From Rhodococcus sp. G-MC3 (GTDB lineage: Bacteria; Actinomycetota; Actinomycetes; Mycobacteriales; Mycobacteriaceae), in contig NZ_JASISW010000021.1 of NCBI RefSeq assembly GCF_030063335.1, positions 48,016-112,015 of the forward strand: a stretch of 64,000 nt of DNA, written 5' to 3'. The notes beneath the pieces are model-generated. The model did not search any database. It saw only the letters and a program-made list of their open reading frames with translations, and was not told the DNA's origin. Made by a program: the position numbers and the translations under genes. Positions 1-10,678 of this stretch are shown here, one piece after another. Every line of letters starts with the position of its first letter. The first letter of the stretch is position 1.

Positions 1-430
1 AGCGACCGTCGCATCGAGGCGAACGGCCACTTTCTGCGGAGATGACCTGGATCACCTGGTCAGGCGCCACCTTGCAACCAACGGAGTACGTCTCGACGTA
101 GATTCGTCCCGATCCATCAAGGAACGCCTGAGCGAGGACGGGGTCGTCAACGCGCACGACGGCAACAGCGAGAATCACGTTTTCACCCGCGGGGATTTCG
201 ACAGCATCATCGCCGGCCCGGTGCGCTACGCAACGATGGTGGTGGAGCAGACCATCGAGCTCTCGAGCGCCAAACCCGCGTCGGTCGTGTTGCTGGGCGG
301 CGGCGCGAACGTCTCATCCATCGGTTCTGCTTTCGAACGACGGCTCCGCCTGAAAACTCTCGTACCTCAGAAACCCGAACTTGTCTCCGCCCGAGGGGCA
401 GCCCTACTGTCGGTGGATCAGCAGGGCTGA
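1..430 (+). CDS. Hsp70-family ATPase, 3' part only, possibly frameshifted
   Basis: Open at the left edge of the window and ending at a TGA at 428-430. The readable protein carries late nucleotide-binding-domain features of DnaK/Hsp70: a GDDLDHLV block, then FTRGDFDSI, then the glycine-rich VVLLGGGANVSSI loop and an ARGAALL segment. It stops just after the ATPase domain, so the substrate-binding domain of classical DnaK is absent; this resembles the shorter actinobacterial Hsp70-like proteins. The first 40 or so bases have better codon usage in frame 1 (SDRRIEANGHFL) than in frame 2, which carries the rest. A single-base frameshift near 35-45 is therefore possible. Ligand or client is unknown. 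Confidence 0.7.
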   Translation, partial: ATVASRRTATFCGDDLDHLVRRHLATNGVRLDVDSSRSIKERLSEDGVVNAHDGNSENHVFTRGDFDSIIAGPVRYATMVVEQTIELSSAKPASVVLLGGGANVSSIGSAFERRLRLKTLVPQKPELVSARGAALLSVDQQG

Positions 431-453
431 CCGTCTCGGCACAAAATTACACG

Positions 454-1230
454 TCAGCGATTGACGAACGTCGCCTTGCGCTTTTCGATGAAGGCTGCCA
501 TGCCTTCCTTCTGGTCCTCGGTGGCGAACGCAGAGTGGAACAATCGCCGCTCGAACCGAACTCCCTCCGCCAGCGAGGATTCGAAGGATCGATTCACGGC
601 ATCTTTCGCCATCATCGCGATCGGCAGCGACATCTCGGCGATAGTCGTCGCAGTGGCAATTGCATCGTCGAGCAGATCCGCAACAGGAACGATTCGCGAC
701 ACCAGCCCTGCCCGCTCCGCTTCTTCGACCTTCATGTTGCGTCCGGTGAGAACCATCTCCATGGCTTTCGCCTTGCCGACCGCGCGAGTCAACCGTTGCG
801 AGCCGCCGATTCCGGGAATGACACCGAGCTTGATCTCGGGCTGACCGAACACCGCTGTGTCCGAGGCGATCAGCACATCACACAGCATGGCAAGTTCACA
901 GCCGCCGCCCAGCGCGTACCCGGACACCGCTGCGATGATCGGTGTTCGTGCTGCGGTGAGCCGGTCCCAGGCAGTGAAGAAATCCTCACGGTAGACGTCC
1001 ATGTAGGACTTCGGCTGCATCTCCTTGATATCAGCACCGGCAGCAAAGGCCTTCTCCGAACCGGTGATCAGGATCGCGCCGATACCCTCGTCGGCGTCGA
1101 GATCCTCGACAACAGCAACGACCTCGCGCATCAACTCGGAGTTCAACGCATTGAGAGCTTTCGGACGGTTGAGCGTGATGATCCCGACGCGTCCGCGACG
1201 CTCGAGCAGAATCGTCTGGTAGTCGCTCAT
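454..1230 (-). CDS. Enoyl-CoA hydratase, probably methacrylyl-CoA hydratase
   Basis: 258-residue crotonase-fold protein of normal full length. It starts [25 protein letters not shown] truncated here to its first part, and carries the oxyanion-hole pieces AAGADIKEM (near residue 65) and [15 protein letters not shown] (near 105), plus the catalytic-Glu stretch [13 protein letters not shown]. It is the last gene of a five-gene operon, and its ATG overlaps the TGA of mmsB by ATGA. In the valine pathway the hydratase adds water to methacrylyl-CoA to give 3-hydroxyisobutyryl-CoA, and the neighbours fit that step. Short-chain enoyl-CoA hydratases are promiscuous, so it may also serve other acyl-CoA pathways. 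Confidence 0.9.
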   Translation of the reverse strand: MSDYQTILLERRGRVGIITLNRPKALNALNSELMREVVAVVEDLDADEGIGAILITGSEKAFAAGADIKEMQPKSYMDVYREDFFTAWDRLTAARTPIIAAVSGYALGGGCELAMLCDVLIASDTAVFGQPEIKLGVIPGIGGSQRLTRAVGKAKAMEMVLTGRNMKVEEAERAGLVSRIVPVADLLDDAIATATTIAEMSLPIAMMAKDAVNRSFESSLAEGVRFERRLFHSAFATEDQKEGMAAFIEKRKATFVNR

Positions 1231-2135
1231 TCGGCAGATCCCGTCGAACGCTCGCGGATGTCGTTGATGATGCCGGAGAAGTCGACGTCCGTGCCGCCGC
1301 CAGAGGTCTCCTTGAATCTCGAGTAGATCTCGGCTGCCTGCAAACCGAGGGCTCCCTCGACACCGTTGTCACGCAATGCATTAGCGGCAAGACCGAGGTC
1401 CTTGTCCATCAGTGCAGCCGCGAACCCTGGCTTGTAGTCGTTGTTTGCAGGACTCGTCGGGACCGGTCCTGGCACCGGGCAGTTGGTGGACAAAGCCCAA
1501 CACTGGCCAGACGCCGTCGAAGCCACGTCGAACAGAGCCTGATTGCTCAACCCCAGCTTCTCACCGAGAACGAATGCCTCGCTGATGGCGATCATCGACA
1601 CACCGAGAATCATGTTGTTGCAGATCTTCGCGGCCTGGCCGTTGCCCGCCGGTCCACAGTGGACGACCTTGCGGCCGAGGACGGCCAACATTGCTGCAGC
1701 GGAGTCGAAGTCCTCTTCCGATCCACCGACCATGAACGTCAGCGTTCCTGCGGCCGCTCCCCCAACGCCGCCGGACACCGGAGCATCGAGACTGCGATGA
1801 CCGGCGTCGTGGACCTTCTTGTGGGCGGCGTGGGCATCGGCGACATCGATGGTCGACGAATCGATGAACAAGGTGCCGGCAGCTGCGACCGGCAGGAGCT
1901 CGTCGTACAACCCGAGGACAAGGCGTCCGTTGGGGAGCATCGTGACAACGATGTCCGCGTTGTTCACTGCCGCAACAGCCGAGTCGACGACGGTGACGCC
2001 GTCCGCCTCGGCCTGCGTCAGGGCGGCGGGTACGAGGTCGAAACCTTGAACGGTGTAACCAGCCTTGACGAGATTCGCGGCCATCGGGCCGCCCATGTGT
2101 CCGAGACCGATGAAACCGATTGTTTTCTCACTCAT
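1227..2135 (-). CDS. mmsB: 3-hydroxyisobutyrate dehydrogenase
   Basis: 302 residues. Oxidises 3-hydroxyisobutyrate to methylmalonate semialdehyde with NAD. The N-terminal Rossmann motif [17 protein letters not shown] is at residues 5-21. The substrate-binding [11 protein letters not shown] follows near 120, and the catalytic-lysine motif [11 protein letters not shown] is near 168. The chosen ATG at 2135 begins MSEKTIGF directly before the Rossmann fold; longer readings add an unrelated N-terminal tail. The start overlaps the end of the upstream hydrolase gene by 8 bases (ATGAGTGA), typical of translational coupling. A normal-length member of the 3-hydroxyacid dehydrogenase family. Confidence 0.93.
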   Translation of the reverse strand: MSEKTIGFIGLGHMGGPMAANLVKAGYTVQGFDLVPAALTQAEADGVTVVDSAVAAVNNADIVVTMLPNGRLVLGLYDELLPVAAAGTLFIDSSTIDVADAHAAHKKVHDAGHRSLDAPVSGGVGGAAAGTLTFMVGGSEEDFDSAAAMLAVLGRKVVHCGPAGNGQAAKICNNMILGVSMIAISEAFVLGEKLGLSNQALFDVASTASGQCWALSTNCPVPGPVPTSPANNDYKPGFAAALMDKDLGLAANALRDNGVEGALGLQAAEIYSRFKETSGGGTDVDFSGIINDIRERSTGSAE

Positions 2136-3192
2136 CGCTGTTGGCCTCCAAGCCCTTCTGCAATCCAAGTTCCGAACTTCCGAGTGGTGCAAAGTATCGG
2201 TCGACGTCCGCCTGCGTCACGGCGCTCAGGGTCGGCGGGTTCCATTGCGGGTTTCGATCCTTTTCCACCACCTGCGCACGGATCCCTTCGACGAGGTCGT
2301 GCGATTCGAGCGACGCAAGCGAAACGCGGTATTCCTCGTCCAGCACCTGCTCCAGCGTCGACGCCGCGGCAGCCGAACGCAGCGAGCGAAGCGTCACCTT
2401 CAGCGACACCGGGGACTTCGATTCGATGTCCGCTGCCGCCTTCGCCGCTTCGGGAATTGCGCTGCTGCGCAGGCCTTCCACTATCTCCTCGACGGTCTCG
2501 GCTTTGTAGTACCGATCGATCCATTCCCGAGATGCGTCGAGCGCCGACTCGGGAGCCTCCTCGGTGAACTCGGCGAGAGCGTCCGACAGCGACCCCGATT
2601 CGAGAGCCGTGTAGAACTTCTCCAGGTTCGCAGACGGCATGTAGTGATCGGCGAACCCGGCAGCGATCGCGTCGGCCCCGTTCATTCGCAACGTCGTGAG
2701 GCCGAGGTGCGTGCCGAGCTCGCCGGGTGCACGCGAGAGTAAATACGTGCCTCCGACGTCGGGGATGAACCCGATCCCGACCTCGGGCATCGCGATCTTC
2801 GATCGTTCGGTCGCGATACGAACGTTGGCATGTGCGGACAGACCCACGCCGCCGCCCATCACCACTCCGTCCATGATCGCGACGTACGGCTTCGGGAAGC
2901 GCGCGATGGCCGCGTTCAGGGTGTACTCCTCGCGCCAGAAGTCCTTCGATCCACCGCCGCCCTCTTTGGCGTCGTGATAGATCGAGACGATGTCGCCGCC
3001 CGCACATAGACCGCGCTCGCCCGCTCCGGTGAGGAGGACCAGTTCGATGTCGTCATCGGCTGCCCACGCCTCGAGCTGCGGCGCGATCTGCTTGACCATG
3101 TCGTGATTGAGGGCGTTGATCGCTTTCGGCCGATTGAGAGTGATACGGCCGATCCCATTCTTCGCCTCTAACAAAACTTCTGGCTCACTCAT
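2128..3192 (-). CDS. 3-hydroxyisobutyryl-CoA hydrolase
   Basis: 354 residues, a length typical of HIBCH rather than of simple enoyl-CoA hydratases (about 260). Releases CoA from 3-hydroxyisobutyryl-CoA in valine degradation. Crotonase-fold landmarks are [14 protein letters not shown] near residue 17, CAGGDIVSIY near 70, MGGGVGLSAHANVRIA near 112 and AMPEVGIGFIPDVGGTY near 135. The HIBCH-type C-terminal extension, rich in SPVSLKVTLRSLR, is present. The ATG at 3192 overlaps the stop of the upstream dehydrogenase gene by ATGA. A reading frame continues further upstream but has no family similarity, so the short start is preferred. Confidence 0.9.
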   Translation of the reverse strand: MSEPEVLLEAKNGIGRITLNRPKAINALNHDMVKQIAPQLEAWAADDDIELVLLTGAGERGLCAGGDIVSIYHDAKEGGGGSKDFWREEYTLNAAIARFPKPYVAIMDGVVMGGGVGLSAHANVRIATERSKIAMPEVGIGFIPDVGGTYLLSRAPGELGTHLGLTTLRMNGADAIAAGFADHYMPSANLEKFYTALESGSLSDALAEFTEEAPESALDASREWIDRYYKAETVEEIVEGLRSSAIPEAAKAAADIESKSPVSLKVTLRSLRSAAAASTLEQVLDEEYRVSLASLESHDLVEGIRAQVVEKDRNPQWNPPTLSAVTQADVDRYFAPLGSSELGLQKGLEANSDE

Positions 3193-4328
3193 GCTGCTCC
3201 CACAATCGAGCGGGCCACGACGACCCGCATGATCTCGTTGGTTCCCTCGAGAATCTGGTGGACACGGAGATCGCGGACGATCTTCTCCACACCGTACTCC
3301 GCGAGATACCCGTAACCGCCGAGCAACTGCAGTGCGTCGTTCGCGACCTGGAAGCCGGTGTCGGTGCCGAATCTCTTTGCCATCGCGCACAGTTCGACTT
3401 TGTCCGATGCATTCTCCTGCAAGGCGTCCGCAGCACGCCAGAGCATCGTTCGCGCAACTTCGAGTTCGGTCTTCATATCCGCCAACCGGAACTGCAACGC
3501 CTGCGAATCCAACAACCGACTTCCGAACGCCTTACGGTCCCGCAAGTAGGCAACAGCCTTGTCGAGTGCACTCTGGGCTCCGCCGATGGAACAGGCAGCG
3601 ATATTGAGCCTGCCGCCGTTGAGGCCGTTCATCGCAATCCGGAAACCATCGCCCTCGTTGCCGAGGATGTTCGCCGCCGGAACACGAACATCTTCGAAGA
3701 CGACTTGGCGGGTGGGCTGAGCGTTCCAGCCCATCTTTTTCTCGTTCGCACCGAACGACAGACCGGCGGTCTCCTTCGGCACGATGATCGCAGAAATTCC
3801 TTTGGGCCCGGCCTCACCGGTTCTGGCCATCACGACGTACACATCGGATGTCCCTGCACCGGAGATGAATTGCTTGACACCGTTGAGCACGTACTCGTCG
3901 CCGTCGCGCACAGCTTTGGTGCGAAGTGCCGCAGCATCGGAACCCGCACCCGGCTCGGTGAGGCAATAACTGCCGAGCTGGTCCATCGAACAGAGGCCGG
4001 GCACCCACTGCTTGCGCTGGTCGACATTGCCGTAGGTGTCGATCATCCACGTCACCATGTTGTGGATCGAGATGTATGCCGCGATGGACGGATCCCCCGT
4101 CGCCAACTGCTCGAAAATCCGGACGGCATCGATACGCGTCAGTCCAGATCCCCCGACGTCCTCGCCGATGTAGATGCCTCCCATGCCGAGTCCGGCTGCT
4201 TTGCGCAGCACGTCGACCGGAAAGTGCTTGTTCTGATCCCATTCGATGGCATTGGGCGCGAGAAACTCGTCGGCGAAATCTCGCGCCGTCTCGTTGATCG
4301 CCCGCTCGTCCTCGGTCAATTGGAACAT
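3189..4328 (-). CDS. Acyl-CoA dehydrogenase, probably isobutyryl-CoA dehydrogenase
   Basis: 379 residues, full length for the family. FAD-dependent oxidation of isobutyryl-CoA to methacrylyl-CoA is inferred from operon context. The FAD/substrate motif YCLTEPGAGSDAAALRT is near 125, and VYVVMARTG and the GWNAQPTRQVVFEDVRVP region follow. The C-terminal LEGTNEIMR carries the expected catalytic glutamate at about residue 361. It starts MFQLTEDERAINETARDFA and sits 3 bases after mmsA. Electrons would pass to ETF, which is not in this window. The sequence alone does not separate isobutyryl- from 2-methylbutyryl-CoA specificity. Confidence 0.9.
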   Translation of the reverse strand: MFQLTEDERAINETARDFADEFLAPNAIEWDQNKHFPVDVLRKAAGLGMGGIYIGEDVGGSGLTRIDAVRIFEQLATGDPSIAAYISIHNMVTWMIDTYGNVDQRKQWVPGLCSMDQLGSYCLTEPGAGSDAAALRTKAVRDGDEYVLNGVKQFISGAGTSDVYVVMARTGEAGPKGISAIIVPKETAGLSFGANEKKMGWNAQPTRQVVFEDVRVPAANILGNEGDGFRIAMNGLNGGRLNIAACSIGGAQSALDKAVAYLRDRKAFGSRLLDSQALQFRLADMKTELEVARTMLWRAADALQENASDKVELCAMAKRFGTDTGFQVANDALQLLGGYGYLAEYGVEKIVRDLRVHQILEGTNEIMRVVVARSIVGAA

Positions 4329-4331
4329 GGG

Positions 4332-5837
<1,506 letters not shown>

Positions 5838-5875
5838 GGTTCGTCCTAACGATGCGAGAATATTAAGTGTGCCCA

Positions 5876-5904
5876 TCCTATAGTCGGACATCCATGTATG
5901 TCTA
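5876..5904 (-). promoter_or_regulatory. Candidate mmsA promoter with embedded operator palindrome
   Basis: Reading the minus strand, TAGACA (5904-5899) and TATAGG (5882-5877) are separated by 16 bases and lie about 40 bases before the mmsA ATG, a reasonable -35/-10 arrangement. A near-perfect 16-base palindrome, GACATCCATGTATGTC at 5887-5902 with one mismatched pair, occupies the spacer, where a dimeric repressor would block polymerase. No regulator gene is adjacent, so the binding protein is unknown. Confidence 0.4.
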
Positions 5905-5915
5905 GGAGGCCGACG

Positions 5916-5963
5916 GCATGTGCGTGAAAATACGTCGCCTGGGACGTATTTCCGCACACATGC
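5916..5963. repeat. Intergenic palindrome, copy 1 (ACGT-type hairpin)
   Basis: Two 21-base arms (5916-5936 and 5943-5963) around a 6-base loop, with three mismatched positions, two of which become G-U pairs in a minus-strand transcript. The core reads AAATACGTC...GACGTATTT. It lies just after the SWIM gene (stop at 5973) and upstream of the mmsA promoter, a sensible place for a terminator. A second copy with the same core is at 42434-42485. Confidence 0.8.
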
Positions 5964-5972
5964 GCGGAGCGC

Positions 5973-6728
5973 TCACAAGCGATCGTACAACCGCGCCAGA
6001 TCGGCGACGGCCTGCTTGACTTCGGACTCCTCGGCGCCGGTCGCCCGCAGCGCACGCCGGAGAATCATCGGGTCCAGATCGTCGATCGCCCGCGAGAAGT
6101 CCGGCCTCGGCAGGGCTGGGAATGCCGCTCGATCGCCGAACCAATCGCCCGCATCGAACTCGACCTCCGACTCGCCGACGCCCTCGATCAGCTGGTCGAG
6201 ATCGACACCCCGCAGCGTCAGAATTGTCGTGGCCGAGGCGTCGACATGCTCGGACGCGATGTACATCAGCGCTGCGGCGTGCTTGCACGGCCACCCGTCG
6301 TCGGGGCAGCTGCAGTCGAAGTCCAACTGCCCCTTGTGATGCGGCAGCAACGTCGGCGCGAGCGCCTGCGGGATAGAGTTCGACGCGAGTTCGGCCAGCA
6401 TTCCCGGGTTCGATCGCACCCGTGCCATCAGGGCTTCGACCTCGCCCTGCGTCAGCGGCTCGACCGTGACGGACGCCGAGAAGGGTTCGAGCTGACTCCC
6501 CTGGACCTGGCCGTAGATCTGACCGCGCTCGACGCCCAGGTTCAACACCTGGCCCTGCCGCGCATACGTCCGTCCGCGGGCGATCCGGCCGGGGTCGGCC
6601 AAGTCTTCCATCGCCGTGACGAAGTGGCGGCCCCACCACGTCTCCCCGAACGCGCCGCGCTTGTTGCGAGCCTCGATGCCGCCCTTGGCTTGTCGACGCT
6701 TGCCGTACTGACTGAAGTCGGCCATCAC
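5973..6728 (-). CDS. SWIM zinc-finger protein, partner of SNF2 helicase
   Basis: 251 residues. The central motif CSCPDDGWPCKHAAA (near residue 135) is a complete CxCx(n)CxH SWIM zinc finger, a fold linked to DNA or protein binding. The N-terminus (FGETWWGRHFVTAMED) and the RVRGRTYARQGQVLNLGVERGQI-like block are typical of bacterial SWIM proteins encoded beside SNF2 ATPases. The ATG overlaps the helicase stop by ATGA, so the two proteins are translationally coupled and probably act together. The molecular job of such pairs is not settled. Confidence 0.85.
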   Translation of the reverse strand: MMADFSQYGKRRQAKGGIEARNKRGAFGETWWGRHFVTAMEDLADPGRIARGRTYARQGQVLNLGVERGQIYGQVQGSQLEPFSASVTVEPLTQGEVEALMARVRSNPGMLAELASNSIPQALAPTLLPHHKGQLDFDCSCPDDGWPCKHAAALMYIASEHVDASATTILTLRGVDLDQLIEGVGESEVEFDAGDWFGDRAAFPALPRPDFSRAIDDLDPMILRRALRATGAEESEVKQAVADLARLYDRL

Positions 6729-9553
6729 TCCCCCACCGCGTCCTCGCTGAGACGAAAGAGCTCGTGCAGTTCAGCGGTGTCCATCTCCGTCACCCAGTTC
6801 TCACCGGTGCCCACCGCGAGATCGGCGAGATCCTGCTTGGAACCGAGCATCCCGTCGATGCGTTCCTCGACGGTGCCGACGCACAACAGTTTTCGCACTT
6901 GAACGTTCTTGCGCTGACCGATACGGAAGGCGCGGTCTGTTGCCTGGTTCTCCACAGCAGGATTCCACCAGCGATCCAGATGTACGACGTGGTTGGCCGC
7001 AGTCAGGTTCAGGCCGGTGCCACCGGCTTTGAGGGAGAGCAACATGATCGGCGCGCCGTGCTCGCCCTGGAACGCCTCGACCATTGCGTCTCGCTTGGAC
7101 TTGCTGACACCGCCGTGCAGGAACGGCACCTGGGTGCCGAACCGCTCGGCAAAGTACGGTGCCACGATCTCCCCGAACTCACGAAACTGCGTGAACAGCA
7201 ACACTTTCTCGTTGTCACCCAGTACCGAGTCGAGAATGTCTTCGACGAGTCCGATTTTCCCCGACCGGTGCTGACCCCGCTTGAGCACGGGCGAACCGTC
7301 GGACAGAAAGTGTGCGGGATGGTTGCACACCTGCTTGAGCCGGGTCAGCGCCGAGAGCACAGCACCCTTGCGTTTCATACCCTTCGCATCGGCGATCTGC
7401 GCCATCATCTCGTCGACCACTGCCTTGTACAGCGCGGCTTGTTCGGCGGTGAGGTTCGAGCGCACGGTCATCTCGTTCTTCTCGGGCAGATCCGAGATGA
7501 CCGTCGGGTCGGTCTTGACGCGTCGCAGGATGAACGGCGACGTGATTGCTCGTAGGCGAGACACCGCGCCCTCGTCCTTCTCGCGCTCGATCGGTACCGA
7601 GAACCTCTTCCGGAAGTCCGACGGACGACCGAGCATGCCGGGATTCGCGAAATCGAGAATCGAACGGAGCTCGTCGAGTCGATTCTCGACGGGCGTTCCC
7701 GTCAGTGCGAGCTTGTGATCGGCCGGGATGGCCAGCGCGGCCCTGGCCTGCACGGTGCCCGAGTTCTTGATGTGCTGCGCCTCGTCGAGAACCACTCGGC
7801 GCCAGTTCTGTTCGGCAAGCTGTGCGCGGTCCTTCGCCATCAACGCGTAGGTGGTGACGACAAGGTCGTGCTCGGCGATGGCCTTGTCGAGGTCGTCGTC
7901 CTTCAGTCGCGCCGGCCCATGGTGCACCATCACCCGAAGTGCCGGGGTGAACTTCGCGGCCTCGCGCTGCCAGTTTCCGACCACCGACATCGGTGCAACG
8001 AGCAACGTCGGCGTCGGGCTCTGCTCGTGCGCCAACAATGCGAGAACCTGAAGTGTCTTTCCGAGTCCCATGTCATCGGCCAGCACGGCACCGAGTCCGA
8101 GCCTGCTCATGAACGCCAGCCACTCGAGTCCCCGTTGCTGATACGGCCGCAGTGTCGCGTGCACGCCGTCAGGCAGAGGAATCGGCTCGGGCTTGGCATT
8201 GGGCTCGAGCAACGTCGCCGCCCAGCCCGACGCGGTGATCTCCTCGATCGGTGCGGGCGGTGGCTCGGCGAGCGTCAACTCGCGCATCAACTTCGACAGC
8301 GGGGTGCCGTCCCCGTGATGCTCGGCGACGTACCGGGCTGCGCGCGCCAGTTGGTTGCCGTCGGCGAAGACCCATTGGCCCCGAAGTTTGACGAGATCGC
8401 CCTTCGACACCGCGAGCTTGTTCATCTCGGCCTCGGTCAGCACCATGTCGCCCAATTGGAGTTGCCAGTCGTAGGACACCAGCTCGTCCATGCCGACGGA
8501 ACGATTCTCGGCAGCCTTTGTGACGCCGGGCGAATCCACGCGCAGCCGCATCGACGGATCCAACCTGGTCCACGCACGCGGCAGCAGAACAGTAGTTCCC
8601 GACGCCTGCAGCGCGGTAGCTCCGTGCTCGACGAGGTCGATCACCACCGACGTCGGAAGTAACAGATCGAGGCTGTCCGGCAGCGATGGTAGATCGCGCA
8701 GTCGCGGATATGCAGCCACGGCCTCACCGAGCTTGCGGACCGCGGTACTGAGCAGGGTGGCGTCTACCCGTCGATTCATCGGAACCGGAACCGGCGCTTC
8801 ACCATCCGAACGCAGGCACACTTGAAGGGTCCAATACGACTCCTCGCCGAAGTCTTCACCTTCCGATTCGTCGTCCGGTTCGATGAGCCGCAGCACCAAC
8901 GAGGGTTCATCCACGGAGAGACTGCCGCGCCACTTGTCCAGCAGCGCCGAAATCTGTTGCGTACCCTCCAGATAGGGCTCGTCCTCGATGAGCGCCGCCA
9001 ACATCGGATGCTCCGAATCCGGTTTACCCAGAATCGATCTCACGATTGGATCGGTGAGCTCCGAGAGTATGTGCTCTAGCAGTTTCTTCGGCCTGTCCAC
9101 CTGACGCTGCACCGACGGCATCGTCACCGCGAGTTCGCTGAGCCACGCACGTTGACGTTCTCCGCCGACAAGGTTCCACCGAGGCCACCACTGTCCGTCA
9201 GTCAATATCAATGCAGGTACTACTCGTCCGGCCCGCGCCCACCGCTCGATCCCCTGCGCGACAACTCCGAGGTATCGGAGGTCTCCGGCTATCCCGTCGT
9301 GCGACGCCGGTGTTCGGAGCAGCAGTTCCGCAGCCTCGGGCGGCGCCAACCCGACGGCGGGGATCTGGACAGTTTTCGGTTCCGCGCCACCGACAGGAGG
9401 AAAGCAGACAGATGCCCGGCGGCGGAAGGTACGGGTCAGTGCTCGGGCATGGACTGCGGGGAGATCAGGTTCTTCGCCGGTAGTGGTCTCGTCGTCCCAC
9501 AGCATCAGGCCCGCGTCGAGGGACCAGAGACCGTGCAGCATCGCTCTATCCAA
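6725..9553 (-). CDS. SNF2-family DEAD/DEAH-like ATPase/helicase
   Basis: 942 residues, a size typical of the bacterial RapA/SNF2-like ATPases paired with SWIM proteins. The N-terminal 450 residues form a family-specific accessory region. The motor follows: LADDMGLGKTLQVLALL (Walker A, motif I, near 500), LLVAPMSVVGNWQREA (Ia), DEAQHIKN (II), ALTGTPVENRLDEL (III). The second RecA lobe has VLLFTQFREFGEIV, KAGGTGLNLTAANHVV and the QATDRAFRIGQ motif VI. Expected to be a double-stranded-DNA translocase rather than a strand-separating helicase. Its start lies 156 bases from the divergent oxidoreductase gene. Confidence 0.92.
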   Translation of the reverse strand: MDRAMLHGLWSLDAGLMLWDDETTTGEEPDLPAVHARALTRTFRRRASVCFPPVGGAEPKTVQIPAVGLAPPEAAELLLRTPASHDGIAGDLRYLGVVAQGIERWARAGRVVPALILTDGQWWPRWNLVGGERQRAWLSELAVTMPSVQRQVDRPKKLLEHILSELTDPIVRSILGKPDSEHPMLAALIEDEPYLEGTQQISALLDKWRGSLSVDEPSLVLRLIEPDDESEGEDFGEESYWTLQVCLRSDGEAPVPVPMNRRVDATLLSTAVRKLGEAVAAYPRLRDLPSLPDSLDLLLPTSVVIDLVEHGATALQASGTTVLLPRAWTRLDPSMRLRVDSPGVTKAAENRSVGMDELVSYDWQLQLGDMVLTEAEMNKLAVSKGDLVKLRGQWVFADGNQLARAARYVAEHHGDGTPLSKLMRELTLAEPPPAPIEEITASGWAATLLEPNAKPEPIPLPDGVHATLRPYQQRGLEWLAFMSRLGLGAVLADDMGLGKTLQVLALLAHEQSPTPTLLVAPMSVVGNWQREAAKFTPALRVMVHHGPARLKDDDLDKAIAEHDLVVTTYALMAKDRAQLAEQNWRRVVLDEAQHIKNSGTVQARAALAIPADHKLALTGTPVENRLDELRSILDFANPGMLGRPSDFRKRFSVPIEREKDEGAVSRLRAITSPFILRRVKTDPTVISDLPEKNEMTVRSNLTAEQAALYKAVVDEMMAQIADAKGMKRKGAVLSALTRLKQVCNHPAHFLSDGSPVLKRGQHRSGKIGLVEDILDSVLGDNEKVLLFTQFREFGEIVAPYFAERFGTQVPFLHGGVSKSKRDAMVEAFQGEHGAPIMLLSLKAGGTGLNLTAANHVVHLDRWWNPAVENQATDRAFRIGQRKNVQVRKLLCVGTVEERIDGMLGSKQDLADLAVGTGENWVTEMDTAELHELFRLSEDAVGE

Positions 9554-9709
9554 TCACGCGGAACGTGGTGTCCCTGTTGTGGCCGCTGTAGACGGGATCC
9601 GGTTCGTCGGGACGAATAATGGGACGCCACGCCCATCTCGTGACCGTCGAAATGCCCCATGCGGACTGGTTCGATATGAAGGAATCGGACAATAGGGCAA
9701 AGTAGTTGA

Positions 9710-10615
9710 ATGATCGCTTATGGATTCAGTGAGTATGGTGGCCCCGAAACCGAGTACTTTCTCGACCTCCCCATCGCCGATCCCGGCCAGGGTCAGCTTC
9801 TGGTGGCGGTCCATGCCGCCGGCGTGAACCCAGCGGATTGGAAGGTTCGAGCGGGAAACCGCAAGGACACCCTGCAGACGTCTCTACCTGCGGTTCTCGG
9901 CCGAGAGGTGTCGGGCACGGTGGTTCAGATCGGTACTCACGTCGACGGATTTTCCGTCGGAGACCATGTCTTCGGAGCGACGGCCGCGGGCCACGGCGGA
10001 TACGCCCAGTACACCGTTCTCAATGCAGTCGGTACCGCGCAGAAGCCGGAGAGCGTGTCGTTCGCGGCGGCCGCGACGCTGCCGGTAGCAGCCGGGACCG
10101 CGTTCGACGGCCTGGCCGCCCTCGGTCTTTCGAAGGAAGACACACTCCTCGTTCTCGGCGCAGGCGGCGGAGTGGGATCGATGGTTCTGCAACTGGCCCG
10201 CGCCGACGGAATCTCCGCTATCGGAGTCGCAAGCGCCGCGAAGCAAGAATGGGTGGAAAGCCTGGGAGCACGTTTCGTCCAGGCAGGCGAGAACTTCGTG
10301 GACAGCATCGCCACGGACGTCGACGGCATCTTCGACCTCGTCGGCGGCGAAACGCTTCGGAGTGCGACGACCTCGACCAAGCCGGGATGCCCGATCGTCA
10401 GCGGCGCCGACCCCGCACTGGCAGGGACATTCGGGGGTTCGGGGGTCGTTCGGGACCGGACCTCGGCCGCTTTCTCACGGCTGGCCGGTCTCGTCGAAAC
10501 CGGAGTGCTTCGGCCTCGGCTCGATCACCGGTTCCCCTTGGAGAAGGCAGGCGAAGCGCTGGCTCTCGTGGAGAGCGGACATGCACTGGGCAAGGTCGTC
10601 ATCGAGGTCGGCTGA
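9710..10615 (+). CDS. NADP-dependent quinone oxidoreductase-like MDR protein
   Basis: 301 residues of the medium-chain dehydrogenase/reductase superfamily, zeta-crystallin/quinone-reductase branch. The GroES-like N-terminal domain shows AGVNPADWKVRAG and the LGREVSGTV motif. The nucleotide-binding fold carries LVLGAGGGVGSMVLQLA near residue 145. The cysteine and histidine ligands of the structural and catalytic zinc sites of alcohol dehydrogenases are not seen, so a zinc-independent NADPH:quinone or enone reductase is likely. Monocistronic or leading into the next gene. The natural substrate cannot be told from sequence. Confidence 0.85.
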   Translation: MIAYGFSEYGGPETEYFLDLPIADPGQGQLLVAVHAAGVNPADWKVRAGNRKDTLQTSLPAVLGREVSGTVVQIGTHVDGFSVGDHVFGATAAGHGGYAQYTVLNAVGTAQKPESVSFAAAATLPVAAGTAFDGLAALGLSKEDTLLVLGAGGGVGSMVLQLARADGISAIGVASAAKQEWVESLGARFVQAGENFVDSIATDVDGIFDLVGGETLRSATTSTKPGCPIVSGADPALAGTFGGSGVVRDRTSAAFSRLAGLVETGVLRPRLDHRFPLEKAGEALALVESGHALGKVVIEVG

Positions 10616-10678
10616 TTCTTGTCGGTCCCATCCGGCACACTCGTTCTTCGAATGTTGTTTCTCGACGATTGGTCGTAT

